Of a stretch of 64,000 bases of DNA, positions 22,880-32,870 are shown one piece after another; position 1 is the stretch's first letter, and each line of letters starts with the position of its first letter. Position numbers and translations under genes: made by a program. This DNA comes from Luzula sylvatica (Eukaryota; Streptophyta; Magnoliopsida; Poales; Juncaceae), in contig OX326959.1 in assembly GCA_946800325.1 (NCBI GenBank), positions 24,993,447-25,057,446 on the forward strand, in the 5' to 3' direction. Under the pieces are notes generated by a model. That model had not been told where the DNA came from and searched no databases. It was given only the letters and a program-made list of their open reading frames with translations.

Positions 22880-24004
22880 TGAAGGAAATACAGTTTCGGA
22901 TCAACCGTAAAAGTGTACACAAGGATAAATGAACGTACGCGTTCGTGGGCATAAATAATGTGTATATTAGATGCACATATGTATATTGAATATACATGGT
23001 TAAATTGATAAGAAACGGTTTTTATTAAGAAAACCAGAAAATTCAGTTTAAGCCGTTTTAGTAAAACTGTCATAACTTTCAGTAGAAAACTCCGATTTGA
23101 ATGGTTCAAACTGGGTTAGATAGATAATGAGATTATCTAGAACTTTCATATAGAAATATATTTCATGTGAGCGAAGTATCAGTATCGCTTTAATGGAATA
23201 CCGAAAGGGTGCGACTGTTTGACATACAGTTAGTAAAACGTCCGTAACTTTCGCATCCGAACTCCAATTGGGACAGATCCAATTGGGTTGGAAATATAAT
23301 AAGATTATCTAGAACATTCGTGAATGTTCAAAGTCGGTTGAAACGATTTAATATTTTTGTTTCAACAGAATACTGAAAGGGTGTCTGCAGTTTTCTATCT
23401 GAAAATGTGTATATGAGATATAAATATGATGTTTCTCTCTCTCTCTCTAACCAATTCATTCAGTTCAACCCCTGTAGAATTAATAAGATTAATCCATAAA
23501 TTAGAGAGAATCTTTCTCAAGAGTGAAAGAGTGCGAAGAGAGAAAAACCGAGAAAAACAGTTTTTCCGGAGAAGAGAATCAATCGATCAAGCAAGTTCGC
23601 CGGTGCATCGTCTAGGCAGGTGCATCCGCGACCGACGAACTCCGACTCACGGTGGATACAAGTAGAGCAGCGACACTTGTGGCTCTTCGATTGTGATCAA
23701 CTCAAGGGAGAGAAAGAACGGTCAAAGACGGTGGAAGCGCTTGGACGTGGGACGCACGAAGGCAACCGGAGGCGCGTCAAGACGATGGGAGACGTGTGGT
23801 ATGGGAAGCACGTGCTAGTCACCAACGTGACCGGAGAAAGAATGTAGAACGATCAACCCGTCGTGCGTGATCAATTTCACGCTGGTAATCGTCTATCCTA
23901 CTTTGCATCCTACCCTCGAAGTCATGGCGTGATCTTGGATTTTGGGAACCGGACCGGGCCTTCATATCCGCAGCGCGGGTCCGGGGACGGGTGAATTCCC
24001 AACA
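22880..24004 (+). mobile_element. 3' LTR of the Ty1/copia element (divergent from the 5' LTR)
   Basis: It begins TGAAGGAAATACAG like the 5' LTR and ends ATTCCCAACA. It differs from the 5' LTR by many substitutions and by an extra block of about 90 bases near 22,950-23,060. The flanks (TTGTTG before the 5' LTR; ATAGG after this LTR) do not form a target duplication. The sequence that follows is itself copia internal DNA, so the two LTRs probably do not come from a single insertion. Confidence 0.82.
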
Positions 24005-24956
24005 ATAGGAATATGCATATATGCAAAGTGAGGCTCGTAGCGAAGAGTTTCAAGTATTTCATAGTCGGACTATGAAGAAACGTTTTCGCATGTTGCCATG
24101 CTTTCATATTCTCGAAATTCTGCTTGCCATGGTTGCGTATTATGACTATGTGATGTGGCAAAATGGATATCAAAACCGAATTTCTTCACAGAAATTTTAT
24201 GAAAGGATGTGTACTTGACACAACCTTACGGTTTTGTCGATTCATAAGAATCGGGGATAGGATATGCACGCTTTAACGACCCATATGATGGATTAGACAA
24301 AGCTTCTCGGAATTGGAATATTCGTTTTGATGGAGTTATAAACTGTTATAACATTGTCGGAATGAATGAAAACTTTGTGTACACATGAAGGTTAGTGGGA
24401 GCCGCGTTATATTTCTTGTAACGACAAAGGATTTAGGCGAGACCGCTTATGAATTAAGCGTGAATATCTATATGATAGATCTAACAAGTTCCTCGTTCTA
24501 GACTATATCACGTATATCGACATATTGTTGAAAATGGTTTTCAACATATAATTCCTTGGAGGAGTTAAAGTGAAAAATGTCGAATGGCAGAATTTTCTAC
24601 GGCTCGATGTGAGACATCAAGCAGGGTGAAAAGTAATGATATGATGTTTTACATTTGATGTGAGGATCTATTATATCTGCCATGATATGTATGTGGCTGT
24701 ACGTCGTACATATGAAGCGTCTAATTTACTGTCAATGAAATCCAAGGGAATCACACAAGTTTGAATGTAATATTATTACACGAGTATAACTCATGTGTGT
24801 GTGAATCATACACAATATATGCATAATAGTTATGCAACACGAGTTTGAGTGTAATATGATTACACTAGTCTAAACTCTTGTGTATGTGTATAATGGTTAT
24901 ACAGATATATACATAATGATTATGTATATCTAAACCCATCGGGATTTGTATTGATA
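24005..24956 (+). pseudogene. Second copia internal fragment (RT region)
   Basis: Aligns with 20256-21118 of the preceding element at moderate divergence, starting at 'ataggaata' and ending at 'gatttgtattgata'. It includes the RT phrase AMVAYYDYVMWQ. It begins exactly at the 3' LTR end, as in a chimeric or recombined array of elements. Confidence 0.82.
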
Positions 24957-26185
24957 GCTGATAAGGAGATTTTTCATCACTTTTTACATGCGCAAATTAT
25001 AGAATTTAAAAACTTAAATATGCTTAAAGTATACCAAATATTCATAATTCCAATTTATTGAGATTAAATACTTTAATATGTGTTTTGTGTTAATTTCAGG
25101 TGAAAAGTGCGAAATCTCGCAAAACCAGGACTGTAGATGGATCGGTCTCGTCGTGCCGATCGATTTGATATATCATATGATGATATTTGATGGAAGCATG
25201 AGACATAAATAGAGCTTTTACTTCAAACAGGTCAAAGAACGTGACCCGTTACATCAATGGACGCACATGGGTCAAAACTGACTCGTTTCAGCAAAGGCAG
25301 TAAATACCCCAGCGTGATTTAACCTCTCAGATCTTCTGCAACACATTAAACTCTCTACAGCGGGTCTAAACCTCTTTCTTCTTGCCTTGACTGCCACACG
25401 GAGCCTACACGCAGTTTACCCACAGTAAATCCCGAGCCACTGACCAGTCAACGTTTGTTATCTCCAGTATATTCTGTGGAAAGTGAACCGTGTGAACTGC
25501 GTTGTGTGCTCATTTCCTCTCTCTTTCTTTTGAAGTTGTACGATCTGCCGCTCGATAATGTACACAGAACATCAGAAGTTTGTTTGAATAAACTCTCTGG
25601 GCTCCAACAGCCCTACAACTCCTCTCCAATTCATCTTTTCCTGGACCTCTCCAATTCATAGCCCAACAAAGGAATTAAAGAACAAAATCTGGCCCACATC
25701 TGTCCATTTCGATCCCCAATGGAGATGAACACTTCAACTTATGGAATTTCGGATGATTTTAAGAAGAATTATTCTGAATCTTGGAAAAATACCTTCAGGG
25801 GTATTTTCGAGTTTTCTCCCTTATCCCTTAACCGATTTTGTTGAGGTTTGGACCGTTGGATTCGGTGCAGCTTGCTCTACCTGATCATGCAAGTTGCAAC
25901 TCGAATCTTGTCTGTTAGCAATCTCAATTTCCTATTAAAGGAAACCAAACCCCATTCTTTCACTCACCATTGGTCCTCTTTGGTCACTCACTCCATTTTT
26001 GGGGAAGGTAAGGTCTTAACCTCTTCCCCTCCATTGTTAGAGCTTCGAAGCTCCGTCTTGCTCGTTGTCGAGCCATTTTCGCCAAGGAAATCGTGTCTTA
26101 GCACGGTTTCCGAGGCCGGTCCGAGAAGATTTTCCTCTCTCCACCTTCTCCGCATCGGATACAAGATTTTTCTTCTCGGAAACCG
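24957..26185 (+). mobile_element. 1.2-kb foreign insert within the copia fragment, possibly an LTR
   Basis: This segment replaces about 330 bases of copia sequence (21119-21447 in the first element) and resembles nothing else in the window. It starts near TGATAAGGAGATTTTTCATC and includes 'gttaatttcaggtgaaaagtgcg', which resembles plant Ty3/gypsy LTR text. It then carries CT-rich, gene-like sequence ('cactcaccattggtcctctttgg'). The 140-codon ORF at 25848-26270 has a non-ATG start and no recognisable similarity, so it is not called a gene. Confidence 0.5.
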
Positions 26186-26810
26186 TGATTGTGTATTGCG
26201 ACAACACTGGCGTAATAGCACAAGCCCAGGAACCGATGTCGCATCATCGCTCCAAACATATTTTGTGTAAATTTCACTTGATTAGTGAGATTTTACAGAG
26301 GAAAGATGTTGTTATTTCGAAGATTGATACTGACAAGAATGTAGAATATCCGTTTACGAAGCCACTTCCAATTGCTAAACTTGACCGTCGTGCTAAAATT
26401 ATAGGTTTGAGATACCTAGATGAGGAAGTTGGAATGCAGTTATCTAAAACAATAGTTGTTATTATAAGTTGTAAACGATGTATCACCCAAGATTTATTCT
26501 ATATGAATGCAATTTCAGAATTAAAAAAAATAAAAAATTGCATTTAGTGCGTGGTTGTGTAATTTGATTACACGAACCTTGATTTATAACTTGTGTGAGT
26601 GTCTACATAATACGTGATTATGCTAAGTAAAACCATCACATTTTAAAAGTTATATTTCAAAAACGCCCCTAGTCACGATTATGATACTTATGTGATAAGT
26701 ATATGTATTACTATTATACGATAATAGACTAACGCGTACACTAGCATATTCGCCGAGGTGATGATTGTGTTTTGCTAATCATAGAACAAAGAGTTTGTCG
26801 AATCGGGAAT
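26186..26810 (+). pseudogene. Copia RNase H C-terminus plus 3' non-coding region
   Basis: Bases 26186-26547 are in frame for the end of copia RNase H: VYCDNTGVIAQAQEPMSHHR (with the catalytic Asp of YCDN), then SKHILCKFHLISEIL and PFTKPLP. This part is much better preserved than the matching region of the first element. The following 260 bases match the 21,870-22,110 region before that element's 3' LTR. It is the continuation of the 24005-24956 fragment across the foreign insert. Confidence 0.85.
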
Positions 26811-27000
26811 ATGGATATGCATTAGGTTATGCATATTGTGACTTGACCAAAAGTACGATACCATGACATGGTTTAGTCATGGTGGATGAAATCGTAATGA
26901 ATGAGTTTTGCTAATCCAATCGTATTTCCTCATGTGTACCTTCATCGTATCGATGCACTTTTGGCCAAGTCACAATATGCATAACCTAATGCATATCCAT
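26811..27000. repeat. 44-bp inverted repeat at a copia inversion junction
   Basis: The arm at 26811-26854 (starts ATGGATATGCATTAGG) and the arm at 26957-27000 are reverse complements at 43 of 44 positions, separated by 102 bases. Copia sequence reads forward before this point and in reverse after it, so the palindrome marks the turning point of an inverted duplication. Confidence 0.88.
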
Positions 27001-28790
27001 AATCCCAAAAATGATTTTGAGAGATCCGTTTGACTCATCATTGATATAACTATGTCCAACAATGTTCGAATCCTCCTCTCGAACACACCAAACTATTACG
27101 GTGTTCCGAGTAGAGACAATTGTGAAACTATTCCACAATTCTCTAGATGATCATCAAATTAATCGGTCAAATACTCGCCTCCTTGATCCGATCGAAGGGC
27201 TTTGACTCTCTTGCCAAGTTCATTATTAAACTTCATCCTGAAAATCTTTGAACTATTCAAACGATTTCGCTTTACAACACATCATATAGATATTGTAAAT
27301 ATCAACGATGATCGCCGGTAAACGTAGTGAAATACCAGTAGCCACCTCCTGGCTTGCAGTCGGTTCACATACATCTAAATGTATGTGTTCCAACAATTCA
27401 TTGGATTTTTTTCCAACCTTTTGAGAATGATGTCTTTTGTCGTCTTGCCAAGTAAACAAGTCTCGCATTGCCATACGAATCTAACTTGAATGAGTCGAGC
27501 AATCCATCTTATGGAGTCTAGAATTGCATTTCTCGTTCACATGACCAAGATGGAAATGCCAACATAAGCTATAAATATCAACGTTATGTTTAATGTTCCT
27601 CGGATTTCGCCTTTCTTTTAGTCTTTAGTTTTGACAACAACTTGTCCGAACCTTTGATTTGGACGACATTCACCCGAATCGCCCTTAAACCATTTTTTCT
27701 TCAGATCTCAAACTTGAATTACAAGGACAACCCCATTCCATGCCTTGGATTCCTCGGACGCCTTAAGCATATCATATTCAAAGTTTTTAAGCATCCCATG
27801 CAACTCGATGGTCGACTTGTCAATCGAATGCATATTATATTTGGTCACTAATATGGAGAACATAGGCGGAAACACATACAAGATCAAATATTGTTGCATT
27901 GTATGTGAACTTCTAAAGACGATCTTGAGAATTTGTAACTTCAACACGTGACTGCTAACCAAAGATCCATAATGCATCTCATCGTCAACCAACTCCTTGA
28001 GCCGTATTAAACTTTTCAATACGCTTTTGCTCTTGGAAAATTTTCTTAAGCATGCGTTAACCTTTTGTATGCATCCGAATCCTCAAAAGTGTTTTAAAGA
28101 TTTGCGTCCATACATGCAGGCACAAGGCATGTAACATTGTTCAATTTCTTCTTAAGTTTATCAAACTTGACTTTCTCTAAAACCAAAGCCTCGGACTCCG
28201 AATCTACCAACTTCATGTCCAACACGCCGATTTCATCCTTTAGTCCAAGAACTATTCTTAGTTTTCGTTGCCAATTCAGGTAGTTCTGACCCACACGCTA
28301 TTCTTTCTCTAATATCGATCTTATCGATATGGTTCTGGTATTGCTAGAAAATATGATTCTAAACGAAACATGAAAATTGATCAACTAACCGTGCGTTCTT
28401 AAACTATATGTTTATATGATGATTTATATGAAATTATGTTATTTATATCAAATCGATAACCCTCATACCAGTTTGGAACTGTCCGATAACACCTCAAGAC
28501 CCATATTTCACGATCCTCCCAGAAGTGACTATGGACGACAAGTGATATCTCTTTATTAAGTAGGATTATATTCAATCGTATCAAATGCGACTCTTGACCC
28601 TTTATAGGATTTCGATATCAAATCGCATCACATACAATCCGAATTTCCATGTGTGCCATCATATCTATGCTCTGAACTCCAATCAGATTCACACGCTTGA
28701 TTCATGGCGTTTTTGTCACGTATTAATGATTGTGGAACTTATTTGTTTTTATCCTTCGGATCTCCGTTTTGATATTTAAATGTCTATGTG
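27001..28790 (-). pseudogene. Inverted copia fragment (leader, gag, integrase)
   Basis: Read on the reverse strand, this runs from leader (28,780-28,400, matching 18,000-18,300) through the gag N-terminus at 28294-28094 (NYLNWQRKLRIVLGLKDEIG) and mid-gag at 28019-27708 (YNMHSIDKSTIELHGMLKNF). It continues into integrase (27474-27253) and the integrase catalytic core at about 27,240-27,010 (KALRSDQGGEYL, then a degraded ERRNRTLLD-type motif). Stops and shifts interrupt all parts. It is the same family as the forward element but a different copy. Confidence 0.83.
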
Positions 28791-28970
28791 GTGTTTTGAG
28801 CTTATATTTTGTATGTTATGCGTTGATGCAAAAAGACAAATATATTTCTCGAAAGGTTTTGTGGATAACTAGTGATTGAAAAACTTTAATGCGTTATTAG
28901 AGTTACGTTTCTTTGATCGCATTAATGCCAAACTTTCCAGCACAATTATACAACAAGTCCACACTGTATG

Positions 28971-28997
28971 GTGCAATTGCGCGGGAGTACATCTAGT
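28971..28997 (+). mobile_element. Helitron-like 3' terminus
   Basis: A small palindromic stem (gcaattgcgc), ten bases and then CTAGT resemble the hairpin plus CTRRT end of plant Helitrons. A very similar end lies at 39846-39873. No 5' TC end or helicase was identified. Confidence 0.4.
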
Positions 28998-29112
28998 TCC
29001 TTCTAAAATAAAAAAAAGTCTAAACACATACACATTACACTAACTAATTCTTACACATAACATTTCCCACGTCCAACTCGAAGAAAATATAATTGTCACA
29101 AAACATATGTAA

Positions 29113-30462
29113 TTAATTTTCTCCAATTTTCTTAATCACTCTATCAATAGCGATATCGAAAGCATCCTGAAAATTCTCGGACTTAAACCTCGGATCTTTA
29201 TAAACAAGCTTCGGTATCATCCTTACGACCTCCTCTCTCATCTCCGTCACTTGTTCTTTGCTATATCCGAGTAGAACATCTTGTATATTCACTCTTCCTT
29301 CATGTACCGCTTCCTCGGGTATATAGACCGAAAACTTGTTAAAGTTCTTCGGTAAGTACCATTTATATTGATCATACGCCGATGAAGGATGAAAAAACAC
29401 AGGTATGCATCCTGCCAACATCGAGTCAAACGCCGATCTTCTAGTAGCCGTGTCACCAGGTGGTTGTAAGCAAAAAATTGACCTCATAAACACACTCATT
29501 ACATTACTCGGTGAATTGCAATTTCTAGTCCCCTCACCGCACTCGTGAAGATTGCACCGAGTCGCTTCAAGACATTGGTTAATGACTAAGTCTCTCATGC
29601 TAAGAATCGGACCGGGCCGTTTAGAACCGACAAAAGAGAACAGTGATTTTCTATTCATGGATCTAATCTTCTCTTGCCATAATACTACTTCACTTGCCTT
29701 GTTAGGATGGAAGTAAGTTGGATATGGTATCGCAAACTGATTGCTCTCCCAAACACATTTCTCGATGAAAATTAATGTCATGTTTTTTGACTCCGGAAGA
29801 GTCACGAACTTACCACCCCAATTTTTAGCTTCATCGATATCACGTCGATAATCCCATGCTGTTCTACCCGACACTAGAAAATGGTCTTTTCCACCCTTTT
29901 CCGCCCATTCAGGCCGAGTCTTTAGCCAGTGTATCAGTTCATTCGTTAGATTATCACGTGTCGTTATGTCATTTCCCCATAAATAGCGTACGACATCTAG
30001 TCCAATATAGTAAGGGATATATACTGCAGAAGATTGTGAGTAATTGGTAGTCAGGCAATCGTATTGCATCATGCGATTATGGAAAATAATCTCGAGGGTC
30101 CATTGATCCGTGGCGTACCAACCAGTTTCAGGCAGTATGGACCCGGTATCGTTGATTTTAGGTCCCAAACCGGAATTTTGAATCAGGGGGCACATGTCGG
30201 TCCAAAGAGACATGTGTTTGCAGTCTTGTAATATTTCAGAGTTGAACTGTTTCGGGAGGTCGTACATATAGACGTATCGATCCGTACACGGATTCGATCC
30301 AGATTTTATTTGATGCAAGGACTTCAAGTTAAAGGTCGGCAAAAACTGGTTGGAGGATTGAGAGAGGAATATAAACATGAGGAATATGAGTATGGAAACA
30401 GGAAGCAAGAAAGAGAAGAAGTGGATTTTGGTAGTGATAGAATTAGAACTAGGTTTCTCCAT
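29113..30462 (-). CDS. GT47 xyloglucan galactosyltransferase, MUR3/KATAMARI1-like (paralogue D, copy 1)
   Basis: Intact 449-residue intronless GT47 protein. Signal anchor at 14-34, CTDRYVYMYDLPKQF at 59-73 (Asp in place of the usual Gly of CTGRY), PYYIGLDVVRYLW at 150-162, GGKDHFLVSGRTAWDYRR at 190-207, IPYPTYFHP at 245-253, and FCLQPPGDTATRRSAFDSML at 330-349 followed by AGCIPVFFHPSSAY. N-glycosylation sequons include NMT at 227. All core motifs are present, so it is probably active in xyloglucan side-chain glycosylation in the Golgi; the exact sugar is not determinable. The start ATG gives an N-terminus matching paralogue A. An identical protein is encoded at 53838-55187 in the duplicated unit. 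A decayed copia fragment lies just downstream. Confidence 0.95.
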   Translation of the reverse strand: MEKPSSNSITTKIHFFSFLLPVSILIFLMFIFLSQSSNQFLPTFNLKSLHQIKSGSNPCTDRYVYMYDLPKQFNSEILQDCKHMSLWTDMCPLIQNSGLGPKINDTGSILPETGWYATDQWTLEIIFHNRMMQYDCLTTNYSQSSAVYIPYYIGLDVVRYLWGNDITTRDNLTNELIHWLKTRPEWAEKGGKDHFLVSGRTAWDYRRDIDEAKNWGGKFVTLPESKNMTLIFIEKCVWESNQFAIPYPTYFHPNKASEVVLWQEKIRSMNRKSLFSFVGSKRPGPILSMRDLVINQCLEATRCNLHECGEGTRNCNSPSNVMSVFMRSIFCLQPPGDTATRRSAFDSMLAGCIPVFFHPSSAYDQYKWYLPKNFNKFSVYIPEEAVHEGRVNIQDVLLGYSKEQVTEMREEVVRMIPKLVYKDPRFKSENFQDAFDIAIDRVIKKIGEN

Positions 30463-30520
30463 TATTGCTAATTTTGATGTTTTTACTTGGGAGTACCCTT
30501 AATAAAAGCATGTATGCTTG

Positions 30521-30530
30521 TTCTTATAAA
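30521..30530 (-). promoter_or_regulatory. Candidate TATA box of paralogue D
   Basis: On the reverse strand the sequence reads TTTATAAGAA about 60 bases upstream of the ATG at 30462, at plausible core-promoter spacing. The same motif is at 55246-55255 for the second copy. Confidence 0.35.
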
Positions 30531-30768
30531 CTCTGTCATTTACTCCTCAACAGGAATTTATATTATAGATCACATGACTCTAACTAGTAATGTGGATCTA
30601 AAATTAGGTCAACTTAGAAGATCATGATCGAATATGAGATCAAATCATGCTCATGCATGGAAGAGATCAAATAGAATAAGTCTGATCATCTAAAGTTCGT
30701 CATATTCCATTTCTTTGATTGGTTGTACAATGATACAATCTGACTTTTCCATTCCTTAGTTAATATGA

Positions 30769-30900
30769 TTTTTTTTTTTGATAATAAACAGAGAAGGCTC
30801 ATATGTCCTCCATCCATTGATGTCAATGGGGATCGAACCCACAATCTCTCACAATACATGAGTTTTTGTGCCTCACACTCAACCAACTAGGCTATGGGCC
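30769..30900 (-). mobile_element. tRNA-derived SINE
   Basis: On the reverse strand the element starts GGGCCCATAGCC. It has an RNA polymerase III A box, TAGCCTAGTTGGTTGAG (30894-30878), and a B box, GGGTTCGATCCCC (30840-30828), and ends in an A11 tail (T run at 30769-30779). The promoter spacing and tail are those of a plant tRNA-related SINE. The tRNA-like part cannot fold as a complete tRNA and extends about 60 bases past the B box, so it is not a tRNA gene. No clear target duplication is seen. Confidence 0.8.
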
Positions 30901-31421
30901 CATTGACAAAAACAAGAAGAATTTCAGTGATATTTCTTTTTTACAGTTGGATGTCTCTGGATTTGAAATAATAAAAGCTTAAATAATATTTAAAAGCGGG
31001 AATTGTGTACAAACGTTGGACCGCTAGTTATGGATCTTTGCATCTAGTTAGAGTTTGAATCAACTTTTAAATCTTGATTCATGAGTTGACTTTCTAGTAA
31101 TTGTAAAAGAAATAACAAGTGGACCTTAAAATAAACTCAATTAGTCGATGCAAATTAATGAACTACATAATTAATAAACAAATAATGTGTTACTGAAAAG
31201 CACTTCAACCATAGGCTTCAATGTGAGTTATTTATTTTTGGAAGATCAATGTACAAGTTATTTATTGATCAAAGTAATTGGCCTATGGGCTTTCTGGGTT
31301 AAGAAAAAGGCTTTCTTGAAAGTTTTCTTCAATGTATTAAAATTGCGCAACTTTTTTTTAGAGAAAACTTTCAAAATTGCTCTCAAAACTAAGCCAAATA
31401 GCCAAGTAAGCTCGTACATTT
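30901..31421. other. Spacer between paralogues D and E
   Basis: No gene. The short forward ORF at 31187-31435 has no family resemblance. It lies on the strand opposite the GT47 genes and overlaps the 3' end of paralogue E. Confidence 0.4.
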
Positions 31422-32870
31422 TCAAAGTTTCTTAAAACCCCTCATTCTGAACCTATTGCCTAATAAACTTGTAAAAGAAAAATTCAAAATCTGTGGGCTG
31501 CCGATTACACTCGTTCTTTCGATCACGTGATCTATCGCTACATCAAATGCGTCTATGAAACTTTCTTCCTTAGAACTCGAGTTTTCCTTGTAAACAAGTT
31601 GCGGAAACATCTTTACCAATTCCTCTCTCATATCTCTCACTTGTTTCTCACTATATCTGAACAATATATCATCTATATTCACATTCCCATACCTCACCTC
31701 ATTTTCGGGTATATATACTGAATATGTGGTATAATTCCTCGGCAAATACCACGTATATTGATCATGAGCCGACCACAGGTTAAAGAAAACAGGTATGCAT
31801 CCTGCCAACATCGAATCAAAAGTCGATTTCCTAGTGTATGCGTCGCCAGGTGGTTGTAAACAGAATTTTGAGCTCATAAATGAATCCATTACGTTACTAG
31901 GAGAGTGACAATTTTTCGATGTGGACCCACAACTTTGAAGTTTACATAGCTTCGACTCGGTGCAGAGATCGATCACTCGATCTCTTATATTGGTCGCTGC
32001 TTGGTTGGTCCGTCTTGCACCGACAAATGTGAAGAGCCAAGGTCTATTCGATGACCTAACCTTCTCTTGCCATGAAATAATCTCGCTTTTCTTTGATGGA
32101 TGAAAGTACGTTGGAAATGGCACGCCGAACTCGTGATGACTCTCCCATGGATTCACCTCAACAGAGAGCACGGTCATATTTTTAGCCTCGGGCGAAAGCA
32201 GGAATTTACCGCCCCATTGGGCATCTTCGTCTTTTCCTCTCTTCAAGTCCCAAGCTACACGACCAGCCACGATAAAATGATCCATTCCACCTTTTCTCTT
32301 CCACTCAGGTGTTGATCGAACCCATTGGATTAGGTCATTGGATAGAGAGTCGCGTACGGACGTATTGTATCCTATTAGATGTCGACCTATATCTAGACCG
32401 GCATAAAAAGGGACATAAATGGCTTTGGCTAAGGACGAGTCGGTGGTTAAGCACCGGTATTTCTTCATACGTGTATGATAAATTATTTCGAGTACGAATT
32501 GGTTTGTCGCATACCAACCAGACTTTGGTAGTACTGATCCTTCAGTTTCGGAAACAATGGGACCGAAACCAGAATTAACAATATGTTTGCACATATTAGT
32601 GTGCATGGCTAGATTACGACACTCTTGCAGTAGGTCTGAATTGAACCGGTACGGGAGGTTATGCATGTAAATATACCGACCGGTACATGAGTCGGTTGGA
32701 GATGATACATACTTGGTTATTTTCGAGGAGAAAAATCTAGTAGCGGACGAAGAAGTTAGGTTTTGAGATTGAGAGAGGTAGAAGGTGAGTGCTAAAAGAA
32801 TGGTGATAAGAAGAAGAAGAAGATAACGTAGGTGCTTGTTCCCTAGAATTCCATACCGATGGCTCTCCAT
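31422..32870 (-). CDS. GT47 xyloglucan galactosyltransferase, MUR3/KATAMARI1-like (paralogue E, copy 1; diverged)
   Basis: Intronless 482-residue GT47 protein. Signal anchor at 15-32, CTGRYIYMHNLPYRF at 62-76, PFYAGLDIGRHL at 154-165, GGMDHFIVAGRVAWDLKR at 194-211, PFPTYFHP at 251-258 and FCLQPPGDAYTRKSTFDSML at 336-355. It departs from its neighbours in several conserved places. GCIPVFFNLWSAHDQY (357-372) lacks the His-Pro of FFHPxSAYxQY, the Trp of the RYLW motif is lost (RHLI), and VPFPTYFHP replaces IPYPTYFHP. The C-terminus runs about 30 residues beyond the usual end (GSPQILNFSFTSLLGN and on), as if the ancestral stop was lost. The frame is fully open, so it may be expressed, with altered or lost activity. 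An identical protein is encoded at 56147-57595. Confidence 0.92.
   Translation of the reverse strand: MESHRYGILGNKHLRYLLLLLITILLALTFYLSQSQNLTSSSATRFFSSKITKYVSSPTDSCTGRYIYMHNLPYRFNSDLLQECRNLAMHTNMCKHIVNSGFGPIVSETEGSVLPKSGWYATNQFVLEIIYHTRMKKYRCLTTDSSLAKAIYVPFYAGLDIGRHLIGYNTSVRDSLSNDLIQWVRSTPEWKRKGGMDHFIVAGRVAWDLKRGKDEDAQWGGKFLLSPEAKNMTVLSVEVNPWESHHEFGVPFPTYFHPSKKSEIISWQEKVRSSNRPWLFTFVGARRTNQAATNIRDRVIDLCTESKLCKLQSCGSTSKNCHSPSNVMDSFMSSKFCLQPPGDAYTRKSTFDSMLAGCIPVFFNLWSAHDQYTWYLPRNYTTYSVYIPENEVRYGNVNIDDILFRYSEKQVRDMREELVKMFPQLVYKENSSSKEESFIDAFDVAIDHVIERTSVIGSPQILNFSFTSLLGNRFRMRGFKKL

Noticed and set aside
25848..26270. 140-codon ORF as a captured host gene
   Set aside because: No ATG start, no recognisable similarity, and its end overlaps copia RNase H in another frame.
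30828..30894. Possible tRNA gene on the reverse strand
   Set aside because: The A and B boxes are present but the sequence has no full cloverleaf, extends past the tRNA part and ends in an A tail, as a SINE does.
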